A stretch of 64,000 nt of DNA from Pontixanthobacter sp. CEM42 (GCF_017812015.1 NZ_JADQTN010000001.1:164501-228500); one strand, 5' to 3'; positions 44,754 to 53,345 are shown, numbered from the stretch's first letter. The notes: generated by a model not told the origin, from the letters alone. Made by a program: numbers and translations.

Positions 44754-45730
44754 GTTGCATCAGCCCCAAAACATGCAGAGCCGTGCTGCGCACATTCACG
44801 CGATTGCTCGATCTGGATGGTTGCGTGATTGATCCGGTGGTGATGGTCCAACTCGCGAGCGATATCGTGAAGGAAAGCGTCGCCTGGATGGCCGGCAGGC
44901 ATAACCAAATGCGCAGTCAGGGCAGTTTCTGTCGTGCTCATCGGCCAGATGTGTAATTCATGGACTTCATCAACGCCAGACAATCCCGATAGATACTCGC
45001 GCACATTCGCTTCAGAGATGCCTTCTGGCACGCCGAGAAGGCCCATCTTCACGCTGTCTTTCAATAGGCCCCAAGTTCCCCAGGCGATCACTGCAACGAT
45101 AATAAGGCTCACTGCGGGATCGATCCAAAGAGCGCCGGTCCAAATAATTGCGAGGCCTGCCAGCACAACGCCCGCAGACACCAGCGCATCGGCGGCCATA
45201 TGCAGATAGGCGCCGCGAATATTCAGATCATCCTTGCTGCCTTTCATAAAAAGCATTGCCGTAAAGGCGTTGATCGCGATGCCGATGCTGGCGACGATCA
45301 CTACCGTCATCCCCTCGATAGGTTGCGGATCGGTCATCCGGTGCAATGTCTCGTAGAATATCGCGCCGATGGCGATCAGCAGCAGCGCAGCATTGGCCAG
45401 CGCGGCGAGGATCGTGGAGCTTTTGTAGCCGTATGTGAATCGTTCAGTCGGCGCGCGCTTCGCTGCGATGCTTGCACCCCAAGCCATCAGCAGAGCGAGC
45501 ACGTCCGATAGATTGTGCCCCGCGTCGGCCACCAGCGCCATCGAGCCTGACAGGAAGCCATAGATCGCCTCGACAATGACAAATGCCGTGTTGAGGACAA
45601 TTCCGATCGCAAAAGCGCGGCCAAAGTCAGCAGGCGCGTGTGAATGTCCATGACCATGCGAATGGCCATGCCCGTGCCCATCATGATGTGCATGATTACG
45701 TGGATGGTTATGTGTGTGACCCGCGCCCAT
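44750..45730 (-). CDS. CDF-family cation diffusion facilitator (zinc/cobalt type)
   Basis: A 326-residue inner-membrane metal/proton antiporter. A histidine-rich N-terminus (residues 5-31, HTHNH, HGHGHGHSHGHG) likely binds metal. Six transmembrane segments carry the HxxxD metal sites HNLSD and HMAAD. A cytoplasmic dimerisation domain (about 225-310) follows. It resembles CzcD/ZitB/DmeF; the substrate is uncertain (Zn, Co or Cd). It lies 5 bp after mtgA on the same strand and overlaps the ECF sigma gene by 4 bases. Confidence 0.9.
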   Translation of the reverse strand: MGAGHTHNHPRNHAHHDGHGHGHSHGHGHSHAPADFGRAFAIGIVLNTAFVIVEAIYGFLSGSMALVADAGHNLSDVLALLMAWGASIAAKRAPTERFTYGYKSSTILAALANAALLLIAIGAIFYETLHRMTDPQPIEGMTVVIVASIGIAINAFTAMLFMKGSKDDLNIRGAYLHMAADALVSAGVVLAGLAIIWTGALWIDPAVSLIIVAVIAWGTWGLLKDSVKMGLLGVPEGISEANVREYLSGLSGVDEVHELHIWPMSTTETALTAHLVMPAGHPGDAFLHDIARELDHHHRINHATIQIEQSRECAQHGSACFGADAT

Positions 45731-45735
45731 TATTG

Positions 45736-46407
45736 TCAGTCATAGACGCAGGCATCGAGCGCGTCACGCCTTACCACATCTATCCGTGCGGCAATGGTGT
45801 TGCCATATTTGCGCGTGAAGCCGGTTGGATTGGTGACAGAGCGCTTTTGCGGCAGGGGTAGGGCGGCGGCCATGCGGGAGGCCTCGCTCTTGGTCAGTCG
45901 GGCGGCGGAATGGTTGAAATAGCGTTGTGCGCCAGCCTCCGCACCATACGTTCCGATGCCGGTCTCGGCGACGTTGAGATACACCTCCATAATCCGCCGC
46001 TTGCCCCAGATGTTCTCGATAAGGAATGTGAACCACGCTTCGAAACCTTTGCGGACATAACCGCCGCCTTGCCACAGGAAAACGTTCTTCGCGGTCTGCT
46101 GACTGATGGTGGAGCCGCCACGGATTCGCCCACCTTGCGCATTGCGCTTGATCGCTTTCTCGATAGCCTCGCGATCGAAGCCATTATGGCTGCAGAATTT
46201 CCCATCCTCGCCCGCGATTACCGCGCTGACGAGATTGCGGTCGATATTGGAGAGCGACTCCCAGTCTTTGGTAATCCCGTCCCCGTTCATCACCATCGTC
46301 GCGGTGATCGGCGGCGGCACAAATTTGAACAATAGCACAAAGGCGAGGCTGAGGCCGATGAACCACAGGATGATCTTCGCGATGAGTTTGGTAAGCCGCG
46401 TGAGCAT
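45736..46407 (-). CDS. mtgA: Monofunctional biosynthetic peptidoglycan transglycosylase
   Basis: A 223-residue GT51 enzyme polymerising lipid II glycan strands. An N-terminal anchor helix (about 9-27) is followed by the GT51 motifs EDGKFCSHNGFD (catalytic Glu), GGSTISQQTAKN, and KRRIMEVYLNVAETG. The cysteine in the first motif is not needed for catalysis. There is no transpeptidase domain. It is divergent to the P-loop kinase gene and precedes the CDF exporter by 5 bp, suggesting read-through to that gene, the sigma factor and the anti-sigma gene. Confidence 0.95.
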   Translation of the reverse strand: MLTRLTKLIAKIILWFIGLSLAFVLLFKFVPPPITATMVMNGDGITKDWESLSNIDRNLVSAVIAGEDGKFCSHNGFDREAIEKAIKRNAQGGRIRGGSTISQQTAKNVFLWQGGGYVRKGFEAWFTFLIENIWGKRRIMEVYLNVAETGIGTYGAEAGAQRYFNHSAARLTKSEASRMAAALPLPQKRSVTNPTGFTRKYGNTIAARIDVVRRDALDACVYD

Positions 46408-46476
46408 GTATCCTCGTTAGCATGCCCTCGACCGAGTGCAATTGACCGTTGTGATGGAGGATCATATTCGCTGCGC

Positions 46477-47103
46477 ATGATTATCGTGGTCGAAGGCATC
46501 AGCGCAGCAGGTAAGACGACATATTCGCGTCAGTTTGGTGACGAGCACTGGTTGCCGGAATTGCCTGTTAAAGATGAAAGGCCTGATGCTGGCGCGCCCA
46601 CGGAAGACCACACGCGGTTCTGGGCAGAACACAATATCATGCGCTTCCAGAAAGCCTTGGAGATTGAGCGCCAGCATGGCTTTGCCATTTGTGACACCGA
46701 TCCGATGAAGATCCACTACCCATGGTGCATAGAACGCGCGGGCTTTGACTGGCCTGACAAATTCGCAATTGCTCGGCATGCTGTGCGGCAGGCGCTAGCT
46801 GACCGCCGCATCGGGTTTGCTGATCGGTATTTCGTGAAAAATATCGATCCGGCCGTGGCGCGCGCTCAGAAAGAGGGCGATGCGACGCGCCGGCGCGGCA
46901 ATTTCGAGCAGCACCTGGCACTGCAGCCACATCTGATGGATTGGTTTACAGCATTGTCAAAAACACTGCCCGATCGGGTCGAGTTTGCTTTCCCGGATCA
47001 CCAGACAGTTTTGTCGCAACTGAAAAACAAAACGCCGGAGACGAATCCCCGGCGTTTCGATGTTTCAGTGTTTGATGCTCTGGAAGAGCATCTGCCTACC
47101 TAG
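46477..47103 (+). CDS. P-loop kinase/ATPase of unknown substrate
   Basis: A 208-residue P-loop protein with Walker A GISAAGKTT at residues 7-15. Later segments ICDTDPMKIHYPWCIE and DRYFVKNID look like a deoxynucleoside kinase or uridine kinase fold. No family is recognised with certainty; it could be a small-molecule kinase. It is divergent to mtgA and convergent with rpoH, whose terminator appears to lie inside this gene's 3' end. Start ATG 46477 has a weak, distant GGAGG. Confidence 0.65.
   Translation: MIIVVEGISAAGKTTYSRQFGDEHWLPELPVKDERPDAGAPTEDHTRFWAEHNIMRFQKALEIERQHGFAICDTDPMKIHYPWCIERAGFDWPDKFAIARHAVRQALADRRIGFADRYFVKNIDPAVARAQKEGDATRRRGNFEQHLALQPHLMDWFTALSKTLPDRVEFAFPDHQTVLSQLKNKTPETNPRRFDVSVFDALEEHLPT
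47024..47057 (-). terminator. Terminator of rpoH located inside the convergent kinase gene
   Basis: Perfect nine-base stem AAACGCCGG (47030-47038) with CCGGCGTTT (47049-47057) and a 10-base loop. Read on the minus strand it ends in TTTGTTTTT. It is 47 to 74 bp past the rpoH stop and within the kinase's coding sequence. Confidence 0.7.
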
Positions 47104-48006
47104 TCAGGTAGGATTGGGCATAAACCGTTCGCCAGCGATGGTCTTCATCGCCTTCTGCAGTTTCTCAAACGCCCGTACCTCGATCTGGCGGATGCGTTCG
47201 CGGCTGACTTCGTAAACCTGCGATAGCTGTTCCAGCGTTTGCGGGTTTTCGGTCAGGCGGCGCTCGGTTAGAATGTGCTTCTCGCGGTCATTCAGACTTT
47301 CCATCGCTTCGCCGAGCATTTCATGCCGTACTTCGGCTTCTTCAGCGTCAGCCACGGTTTCATCCTGCAGCGGGCCGTCATCGACAAGCCAATCCTGCCA
47401 CTGGCCGCCTTCATCCTCGTCACCGCGCATCTTGGTGTTGAGCGAGCCATCGCCGCCCATCATCATCCGGCGGTTCATGTTGACGACTTCCTGCTCCGGA
47501 ACACCCAGAGTGGTCGCGATTTCGGTTACGTCATCGGGATGCAGGTCGCTATCTTCATAGGCCTCAAGCTCTTTCTTCATCCGGCGAAGGTTGAAGAACA
47601 GCTTTTTCTGCGCCGCAGTAGTACCCATTTTTACCAGCGACCAGCTGCGCAGGATAAACTCCTGCATGCTCGCCTTGATCCACCACATCGCATAGGTAGC
47701 GAGGCGGAAACCACGTTCTGGCTCGAATTTCTTGACGCCCTGCATCAACCCGACATTGCCCTCTGAAATGAGGTCAGAAACGGGGAGGCCGTAGCCGCGA
47801 TAGCCCATCGCGATTTTCGCGACGAGACGCAGGTGACTGGTCACCAATTGCGCAGCTGCTTCGGGATCTTCATGCTCCGCATAGCGCTTGGCGAGCATAT
47901 ATTCCTGCTCGGCGGTCAATACGGGGAATTTCTTGATTTCCGACAGATAGCGGTTGAGACTTTGCTCGCCGCCTAATGCCGGGACTTTGGTCGTTACGTT
48001 ACTCAT
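47104..48006 (-). CDS. rpoH: RNA polymerase heat-shock sigma factor RpoH
   Basis: Sigma-32, directing heat-shock transcription. The 300-residue protein has region 2 (YLSEIKKFPVLTAEQEY; ATYAMWWIKASMQEFILRSW), the RpoH-box QKKLFFNLRRMK, and a region 4 helix-turn-helix (TLEQLSQVYEVSRERIRQIE). I chose the ATG at 48006 (MSNVTTKVPAL) with AGGTTAGGG upstream; the frame extends to 48057 without a good start. Its terminator is probably in the convergent kinase gene. Confidence 0.95.
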   Translation of the reverse strand: MSNVTTKVPALGGEQSLNRYLSEIKKFPVLTAEQEYMLAKRYAEHEDPEAAAQLVTSHLRLVAKIAMGYRGYGLPVSDLISEGNVGLMQGVKKFEPERGFRLATYAMWWIKASMQEFILRSWSLVKMGTTAAQKKLFFNLRRMKKELEAYEDSDLHPDDVTEIATTLGVPEQEVVNMNRRMMMGGDGSLNTKMRGDEDEGGQWQDWLVDDGPLQDETVADAEEAEVRHEMLGEAMESLNDREKHILTERRLTENPQTLEQLSQVYEVSRERIRQIEVRAFEKLQKAMKTIAGERFMPNPT

Positions 48007-48116
48007 TTCCCTAACCTTTCTTCGCCAGCCTCTGTTTTCCGAACCTCTAAGGAGCATCCGTAATTTCGGGCCGCTTGGTTACATATAGACGCACTTTTCA
48101 CGATTTGCAGTGCTAT

Positions 48117-49070
48117 TCATCGATTAGAACGTGCGGTTTCGTCGATCAGTTCCCGCATATCGACGGGAATCTCAGCCTGAAACTCCACAAATTCGCCTGT
48201 GACCGGGTGGTCGAAGCCCAAGGACGCTGCGTGCAGCGCCTGCCGGGCAAAGCCCAGTTCTTTCAGAATCGCTCTCAATTTCGCTGGAGTTCGTCCATAT
48301 GTTGGATCCCCTAATAGCGCATGACCGATTGACCCAAGGTGAACCCGTATCTGATGCGTCCGTCCTGTTTCCAGACGGCACTCTACCAGACTGCAATTGT
48401 TGAGTTTTTCGATAGTTTTGTAATGTGTGATAGCGTGTTTTCCGCGTGACGATGTGTCGGGCAGAACCGCCATCTTCTTGCGGTTATTATCGGACCTTCC
48501 GATACGCGTTTCGATGGTTCCGCTAGAGGGGTTGGGATGCCCGCCGCAGACGGCCTGATAGCGGCGCTTGATCGAATGGTCTGCGAACTGCGCGGCCAGC
48601 CCCTCATGCGCAGCAGTAGATTTTGCTACAACCAGCAAACCAGAAGTATCCTTATCGATCCGGTGAACAATGCCGGGGCGGGCGACGCCGCCGATTCCGG
48701 AAAGCGCTCCCTTACAATGATGCAACAGTGCGTTCACCAGAGTGCCGTCGGGATTTCCGGCTGCTGGATGAACGACCATGCCCGCCGGTTTGTTGACGAC
48801 GATCAGATGTTCGTCCTCGAACGCGATATCAAGCGGGATATCCTGTGGCTGTGCTTCGGCTTCGGCAGCGGGCGGTACGGTGATGGTGAATGTGCTGCCG
48901 GCCCTGGCTTTGGCGGATGGGTTGGTGGCTGGTGTATCATCGACAGCTACCGCGCCTTCAGCCATCAGCGCCTTCACCCGTTCTCGCGACAGACCGGAGG
49001 CTTCGGCCAGCGCTTTGTCGATGCGGCCCGATGTGGCGACGGTTCCGGTAATGACTTCACTCTCGCTCAT
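48117..49070 (-). CDS. rluD: Large-subunit rRNA pseudouridine synthase RluD-like
   Basis: Pseudouridine synthase with an N-terminal S4 domain (about 15-65; GRIDKALAEASGLSRERVKAL in parts) and a catalytic RluA-family domain. The catalytic aspartate is in HRIDKDTSGLLV, and RTHQIRVHLGSIGHALLGDP follows. RluD targets U1911/1915/1917 of 23S rRNA; the RluD rather than RluC identity is inferred from architecture. The start ATG 49070 (MSESEVITG) is preferred, though upstream in-frame starts exist (49100, 49229). The divergent JAMM gene starts only 16 bp away. Confidence 0.88.
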   Translation of the reverse strand: MSESEVITGTVATSGRIDKALAEASGLSRERVKALMAEGAVAVDDTPATNPSAKARAGSTFTITVPPAAEAEAQPQDIPLDIAFEDEHLIVVNKPAGMVVHPAAGNPDGTLVNALLHHCKGALSGIGGVARPGIVHRIDKDTSGLLVVAKSTAAHEGLAAQFADHSIKRRYQAVCGGHPNPSSGTIETRIGRSDNNRKKMAVLPDTSSRGKHAITHYKTIEKLNNCSLVECRLETGRTHQIRVHLGSIGHALLGDPTYGRTPAKLRAILKELGFARQALHAASLGFDHPVTGEFVEFQAEIPVDMRELIDETARSNR

Positions 49071-49086
49071 GCTAAAGCGATGGGCG

Positions 49087-49482
49087 ATGACGTTGAACAT
49101 CTCAAGTGATCTTATCGAGGCGCTCCGAAATGAAGCCAACAAAACGCATCCTGAGGAATGCTGCGGCATAATCTTCGGTGAGGAGGGTGCGTTAAGGCTG
49201 GTTATTCCAGCAAAGAACACGCACCCCACGCCTGAAACTCACTTCGAAATCGATCCGGCCACACTCATCGCAGCACATAAATCTGAGCGTACAGGTGGCC
49301 TCAAAATCATTGGCTATTACCACTCGCATCCCAAGGGTCCGGCAAAGCCATCGAAGACTGATCAAGCCTCCGCCTCTGGCGATGGAAGAATCTGGGCGAT
49401 AATCGGGCAAGACGAGATACGCCTCTGGCGCGACGAACCCGATGGTTTCGAACCGCTTTCCTACGAGATGGTAGACGGTTAG
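49087..49482 (+). CDS. JAMM/MPN+ metalloprotease-like protein
   Basis: A 131-residue single-domain protein with a complete JAMM zinc-peptidase site: Glu (E24 in HPEECCGII) and H79-S-H81-P-x6-S89-x2-D92 (YYHSHPKGP ... SKTD). Stand-alone bacterial JAMM proteins relate to Mec+-type proteases that remove C-terminal peptides from ubiquitin-like sulfur carriers. No ThiS/MoaD or E1-like gene is nearby, so its substrate is unknown. It is divergent to rluD with a 16-bp gap between starts. Confidence 0.85.
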   Translation: MTLNISSDLIEALRNEANKTHPEECCGIIFGEEGALRLVIPAKNTHPTPETHFEIDPATLIAAHKSERTGGLKIIGYYHSHPKGPAKPSKTDQASASGDGRIWAIIGQDEIRLWRDEPDGFEPLSYEMVDG

Positions 49483-49569
49483 AATTGCCACCATGACTGG
49501 CGCCAAATCTTTCGAAAAACTGTCATTTTGTTGCTGCGGGTGGCGCTATGGTTATTTTGCCCTAAGACA

Positions 49570-49587
49570 GTGTTCCATGTGTTCCAT
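49570..49587 (+). repeat. Tandem 9-bp repeat upstream of chpT
   Basis: GTGTTCCAT occurs twice in direct tandem, 23 bp before the chpT start codon. It could be a regulator-binding site or chance. The rest of the 127-bp gap shows nothing obvious. Confidence 0.3.
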
Positions 49588-49609
49588 CCTGTAGGATTTG
49601 TATCCGTAA

Positions 49610-50269
49610 ATGACCGAAAATGCCTCTCCTGATCTTGCCGCGTTACTGTGTTCGCGGCTGTGCCATGATTTGCTCAGCCCGGTGGGCGCGATGAGCAATG
49701 GCTTGGAATTGCTCGCAGATGAGCATGATCCGGCGATGCGTAAGCAATGCATGGATCTGCTGGAACAAAGCGCCAAGACTAGCACCGACAAACTCAAATT
49801 CTTCCGGCTAGCATTTGGCGCGGCCGGTGGTTTCGGCGAAATGGTCGAGGTTGCCGAACCGAAGGCCGTGATTGATGCCCTGATCGGTGATGCCAAGCGG
49901 GTCGAAGCCAATTGGGCGATGGAAGCCGCGAAATTGCCAAAGGACGCGGTGAAGGTACTGCTCAACCTCGCGCATATAGCGCTCGATGCGCTTATTCGCG
50001 GCGGTACGTTGGATATTGGCGCAGAGATAACAGGTGGGAATACCGAGATTGTTGTTCGTGCTGCTGGAGACAAGATCGCATTTGACGAGTCGATCGGACA
50101 TGCGCTGCAAGGAGATTTACCTGCTGCCGAGCTGAGCAGCCGCACAGCACCGGCCTACATGATTGCGCAGCTTGCCAAGAAAGCCGGCGGCGGCTTGCAA
50201 TATCAGCTGGGCGACGATGCGCTGGTTCTGGGTGCCGTACTGCCTCAGCCAGAAGGTATCATCGGGTAA
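49610..50269 (+). CDS. chpT: Histidine phosphotransferase ChpT
   Basis: Phosphotransfer protein linking the hybrid kinase CckA to CtrA and CpdR in the alphaproteobacterial cell cycle. The phosphoacceptor histidine is H19 in LLCSRLCHDLLSPVGAM, followed by NGLELLADE. The C-terminal half is a degenerate ATPase-like domain with AYMIAQLAKKAGGGLQYQ. The 219-residue length is typical. It starts with ATG 49610 and is followed after two bases by an AmpD-type amidase gene, so the two are co-transcribed. Confidence 0.92.
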   Translation: MTENASPDLAALLCSRLCHDLLSPVGAMSNGLELLADEHDPAMRKQCMDLLEQSAKTSTDKLKFFRLAFGAAGGFGEMVEVAEPKAVIDALIGDAKRVEANWAMEAAKLPKDAVKVLLNLAHIALDALIRGGTLDIGAEITGGNTEIVVRAAGDKIAFDESIGHALQGDLPAAELSSRTAPAYMIAQLAKKAGGGLQYQLGDDALVLGAVLPQPEGIIG

Positions 50270-50271
50270 AT

Positions 50272-50976
50272 ATGGCGGACGAGCTCGTTCATCACACGCG
50301 GTTATCGCCCAATTGCAATGAGCGAAAATTGCCGATTTCGATGGTCGTGCTGCATTATACAGAGATGAAGCCAGTAGAGACTGCGTTGGAGCGGCTCTGC
50401 GATCCCGAAGCGCAAGTCAGTGCGCACTATCTGATCTCTGAAGAGGGTGAAGTCACTCTGCTCGTCCCCGAGGAGAAACGCGCTTGGCATGCGGGCGCGG
50501 CATTCTGGCGTGGCACGAAGGACGTGAATTCGGCCAGCATCGGGATTGAATTAGATCATCCGGGGCATGGCTTGGGATATCGCCCCTTTGAGGATGCGCA
50601 GATCGAAGCGCTGGTGCCGCTGCTTCACCGGATTGTGCAGACATATGACATCGCCAAGTCGAATGTTATCGGCCATTCCGATGTCGCGCCAGCACGAAAG
50701 ACTGATCCAGGTGAACTGTTTCCGTGGGACCGGTTGGCTGATTACGGCCTCGCGACTGCTGTTCCAAAGATCGAGCTGGGCGATCCGTTCGATAATGACG
50801 GAGCGTTCTATTTGGCACTCGAACGTTATGGCTATGACATTACCGAAGGGCGCAAAGCAGTCGAGGCATTCCAGCGCCGCTGGCGTCCGCATAAAGTTGA
50901 CGGCCAGATCGACGGGGAAATCCGCGCGATCCTGTTCCAACTCCTGCTCGACAGAGACAGAGGCGCGGCGCGTTAA
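50272..50976 (+). CDS. AmpD/AmiD-type N-acetylmuramoyl-L-alanine amidase
   Basis: A 234-residue zinc amidase cleaving the muramyl-peptide amide bond of murein fragments. Zinc ligands are in VVLHYTEM (H), WHAGAAFWRG (H) and IGHSDVAPARKTDPGELFPW (H and the catalytic Lys/Asp region). A C-terminal peptidoglycan-binding-like part (about 185-234) follows. No signal peptide is visible, suggesting a cytoplasmic recycling enzyme. It starts 2 bp after chpT. AmpD-type recycling can influence beta-lactamase induction, but no ampR/ampC is in the window. Confidence 0.88.
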   Translation: MADELVHHTRLSPNCNERKLPISMVVLHYTEMKPVETALERLCDPEAQVSAHYLISEEGEVTLLVPEEKRAWHAGAAFWRGTKDVNSASIGIELDHPGHGLGYRPFEDAQIEALVPLLHRIVQTYDIAKSNVIGHSDVAPARKTDPGELFPWDRLADYGLATAVPKIELGDPFDNDGAFYLALERYGYDITEGRKAVEAFQRRWRPHKVDGQIDGEIRAILFQLLLDRDRGAAR

Positions 50977-51003
50977 GCAACCGACAGGATCGCGCGGTAG
51001 TTT

Positions 51004-51321
51004 CTACATCTCCATATCCATGCCCTCGGCAACGATAATATCTCCGCCGAGATTGAGATGCGGACAGGATGCAGCCATTGCACCCGCTTCTTCGCAAGTC
51101 GCAACTTCAACCACGCTGACGCCGTTCAACGGAACATCGCCTTCCCATTTTTCGATGCCATTTTTGTCGACGCGAACCATTTGAGAGAACGGCATGCCCG
51201 GATCAATCAAAGCATCGCCGAGGCCGCTGCTCCATGCTCTCCAAGCTTCCATGTGCGCTTGGCCTTCCTCGGGTGAGGATGGTGGATTGGCGTCGCGATA
51301 AATGAATGCAAATTTTGGCAT
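51004..51321 (-). CDS. YCII-domain protein
   Basis: A 105-residue protein of the YCII-related family, starting MPKFAFIYRDANPPSSPEEG at ATG 51321 with AAGGAA upstream. It has GVSVVEVATCEEAGAMAASC and ends in a DMEM tail typical of the DGPF/YCII-related proteins found with ECF sigma or TetR regulators. Function is unknown; related domains may be dehydrochlorinase- or monooxygenase-like. It is divergent to a TetR gene across a perfect palindrome, so it is probably under that repressor's control. Confidence 0.82.
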   Translation of the reverse strand: MPKFAFIYRDANPPSSPEEGQAHMEAWRAWSSGLGDALIDPGMPFSQMVRVDKNGIEKWEGDVPLNGVSVVEVATCEEAGAMAASCPHLNLGGDIIVAEGMDMEM

Positions 51322-51388
51322 AGTCAGTTCCTTATAAAGTGGTGAATCAAAGCCGTCAGGGGGACAGCTCACGTGCAAACTGACGCCG

Positions 51389-51418
51389 ATCTAAATATGT
51401 TCAAGAACATATTTAGAT
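51389..51418. promoter_or_regulatory. Perfect 30-bp palindromic operator of the TetR regulator
   Basis: Arms ATCTAAATATGTTC and GAACATATTTAGAT around a 2-base AA spacer. It lies between the divergent YCII and TetR genes, 39 bp before the TetR start and 67 bp before the YCII start. This is a classic position for autoregulation. Confidence 0.8.
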
Positions 51419-51457
51419 GTATGATAGCGATGCCTACTCAGCACTCAGGACATATCG

Positions 51458-52066
51458 ATGCCATATTCAAAAGAACATAAATCAGCAGTCCGAGCGCGGA
51501 TCATCGAAGCGGCACGTATTCTGTTCAACCGGCATGGCTTTGACCATGTGACAATCGACCAGTTGATGGCGGAGGCGAACCTAACGCGTGGCGGATTTTA
51601 TGCGCATTTTCAGAACAAGGAGGAGGTCTTCGCAGCCGCTACGGCGAGCTTCCTCAATGGCCGCGGCGCGATCTGGCGTGAGGATGCTGGTGTTGATCCC
51701 ACAGCCGGACAAGTGGAAATGGCGCGGCGAATGGTCAACTCATATCTCTCAGCAGAGCATCTGGATGATACTGACGGCCAATGCCCGATGATCGCCTATG
51801 CGACCGATGTGGCCAGAGCGGGGCCGCAAGTGCGGTCAAGCTATCATGCGTTGTTGCAGGGCATGGTGGGTCTATTCGAGCACAATCTGCCAGACGAGGG
51901 TGACGGTAGGCGTGAGCGTGCTCTTTCGCTAGCAGCGCTGTGTGTCGGCGGGATGGTGGTTGCTAGGGCTTTGCCCGGAAATGCGATGGCTGATGAGATT
52001 CGCGAAGCGGCGCTGAAAGAGGCAAACGCCTTGTGGTTAATTGATGAGGAAACGGCAGCGGCATAA
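51458..52066 (+). CDS. TetR-family transcriptional regulator
   Basis: A 202-residue regulator with the N-terminal helix-turn-helix DHVTIDQLMAEANLTRGGFY in parts (TIDQLMAEANLTRGGFYAHF, residues about 32-52), followed by a helical ligand domain containing CPMIAYATDVARAGPQVR. It likely binds the 30-bp palindrome between it and the YCII gene. It resembles regulators of small detoxification genes such as those responding to electrophiles (NemR-like), but the inducer is unknown. Confidence 0.9.
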   Translation: MPYSKEHKSAVRARIIEAARILFNRHGFDHVTIDQLMAEANLTRGGFYAHFQNKEEVFAAATASFLNGRGAIWREDAGVDPTAGQVEMARRMVNSYLSAEHLDDTDGQCPMIAYATDVARAGPQVRSSYHALLQGMVGLFEHNLPDEGDGRRERALSLAALCVGGMVVARALPGNAMADEIREAALKEANALWLIDEETAAA

Positions 52067-52102
52067 ATGCAAACACTTCCCATTCCAATGCCCTCGGCTT
52101 AG

Positions 52103-52548
<446 letters not shown>

Positions 52549-52631
52549 CATTTATGATGCCATGACGTCAAATTTGTATTCTCGATCGAAATGCCGCATA
52601 TTTCCGCTGAAAAATCAGGAGAGGGACTACT

Positions 52632-53345
52632 ATGATGCGTAAATTAGGTGCCGAGGCATTCGGTACATTCTGGCTGGTATTTGGCGGGTGTGGCTCGGCC
52701 GTTCTGGCTGCGGGTTTTCCGGAGTTGGGTATCGGTTTCGCTGGTGTATCGCTGGCATTCGGTCTGACGGTTCTGACTATGGCCTATGCTGTGGGCGGCA
52801 TTTCAGGCGGGCATTTTAACCCCGCCGTTTCGCTGGGACTGGCTTTGGGTAATCGCTTTTCTTGGGGTGATTTGATTCCCTATTGGGTTGCACAGCTTTT
52901 CGGCTCGTTTGTGGCGGCAGCGTGCCTGTTCGTGATTGCGTCGGGGATGGATGGCTGGAGCGCGGGCGGCTTTGCATCGAACGGCTTTGGTGATCTGTCA
53001 CCGGGCGGCTATTCGATGACGGCAGCACTACTGATCGAAATCATCCTGACGGCTGGTTTCTTGATCGTGATTCTCGGTTCGACATCGAAAGCGGTTCCCG
53101 GCGGTTTTGCGCCGATTTCTATCGGCTTGTCGCTGACTCTGATCCATTTGATCTCGATCCCGGTGACCAATACTTCGGTCAATCCTGCGCGGTCAACCAG
53201 CGTTGCGTTCTACGCTGAAACAGGTGCGGTTTCGCAGCTTTGGTTGTTCTGGGTTGCCCCGCTGATCGGTGCGGCGATTGGCGCGCTGATCTGGCGTTAC
53301 ATTCTTTCGCCGGGTGAAACACTGGAAGACATCGGCGGCGAATAA
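52632..53345 (+). CDS. aqpZ: Aquaporin Z
   Basis: A 237-residue six-helix water channel with both NPA motifs: GGHFNPAVS (NPA at 63-65) and [11 protein letters not shown]. The selectivity filter is water-type: a phenylalanine in the FGLTVL helix, a histidine in LIHLIS, a threonine, and the NPAR arginine. AGGAGAGGGA precedes the ATG (52632, or 52635). It lies 83 bp after RNase P RNA and upstream of a second, different MIP channel. A strong hairpin separates the two. Confidence 0.94.
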   Translation: MMRKLGAEAFGTFWLVFGGCGSAVLAAGFPELGIGFAGVSLAFGLTVLTMAYAVGGISGGHFNPAVSLGLALGNRFSWGDLIPYWVAQLFGSFVAAACLFVIASGMDGWSAGGFASNGFGDLSPGGYSMTAALLIEIILTAGFLIVILGSTSKAVPGGFAPISIGLSLTLIHLISIPVTNTSVNPARSTSVAFYAETGAVSQLWLFWVAPLIGAAIGALIWRYILSPGETLEDIGGE

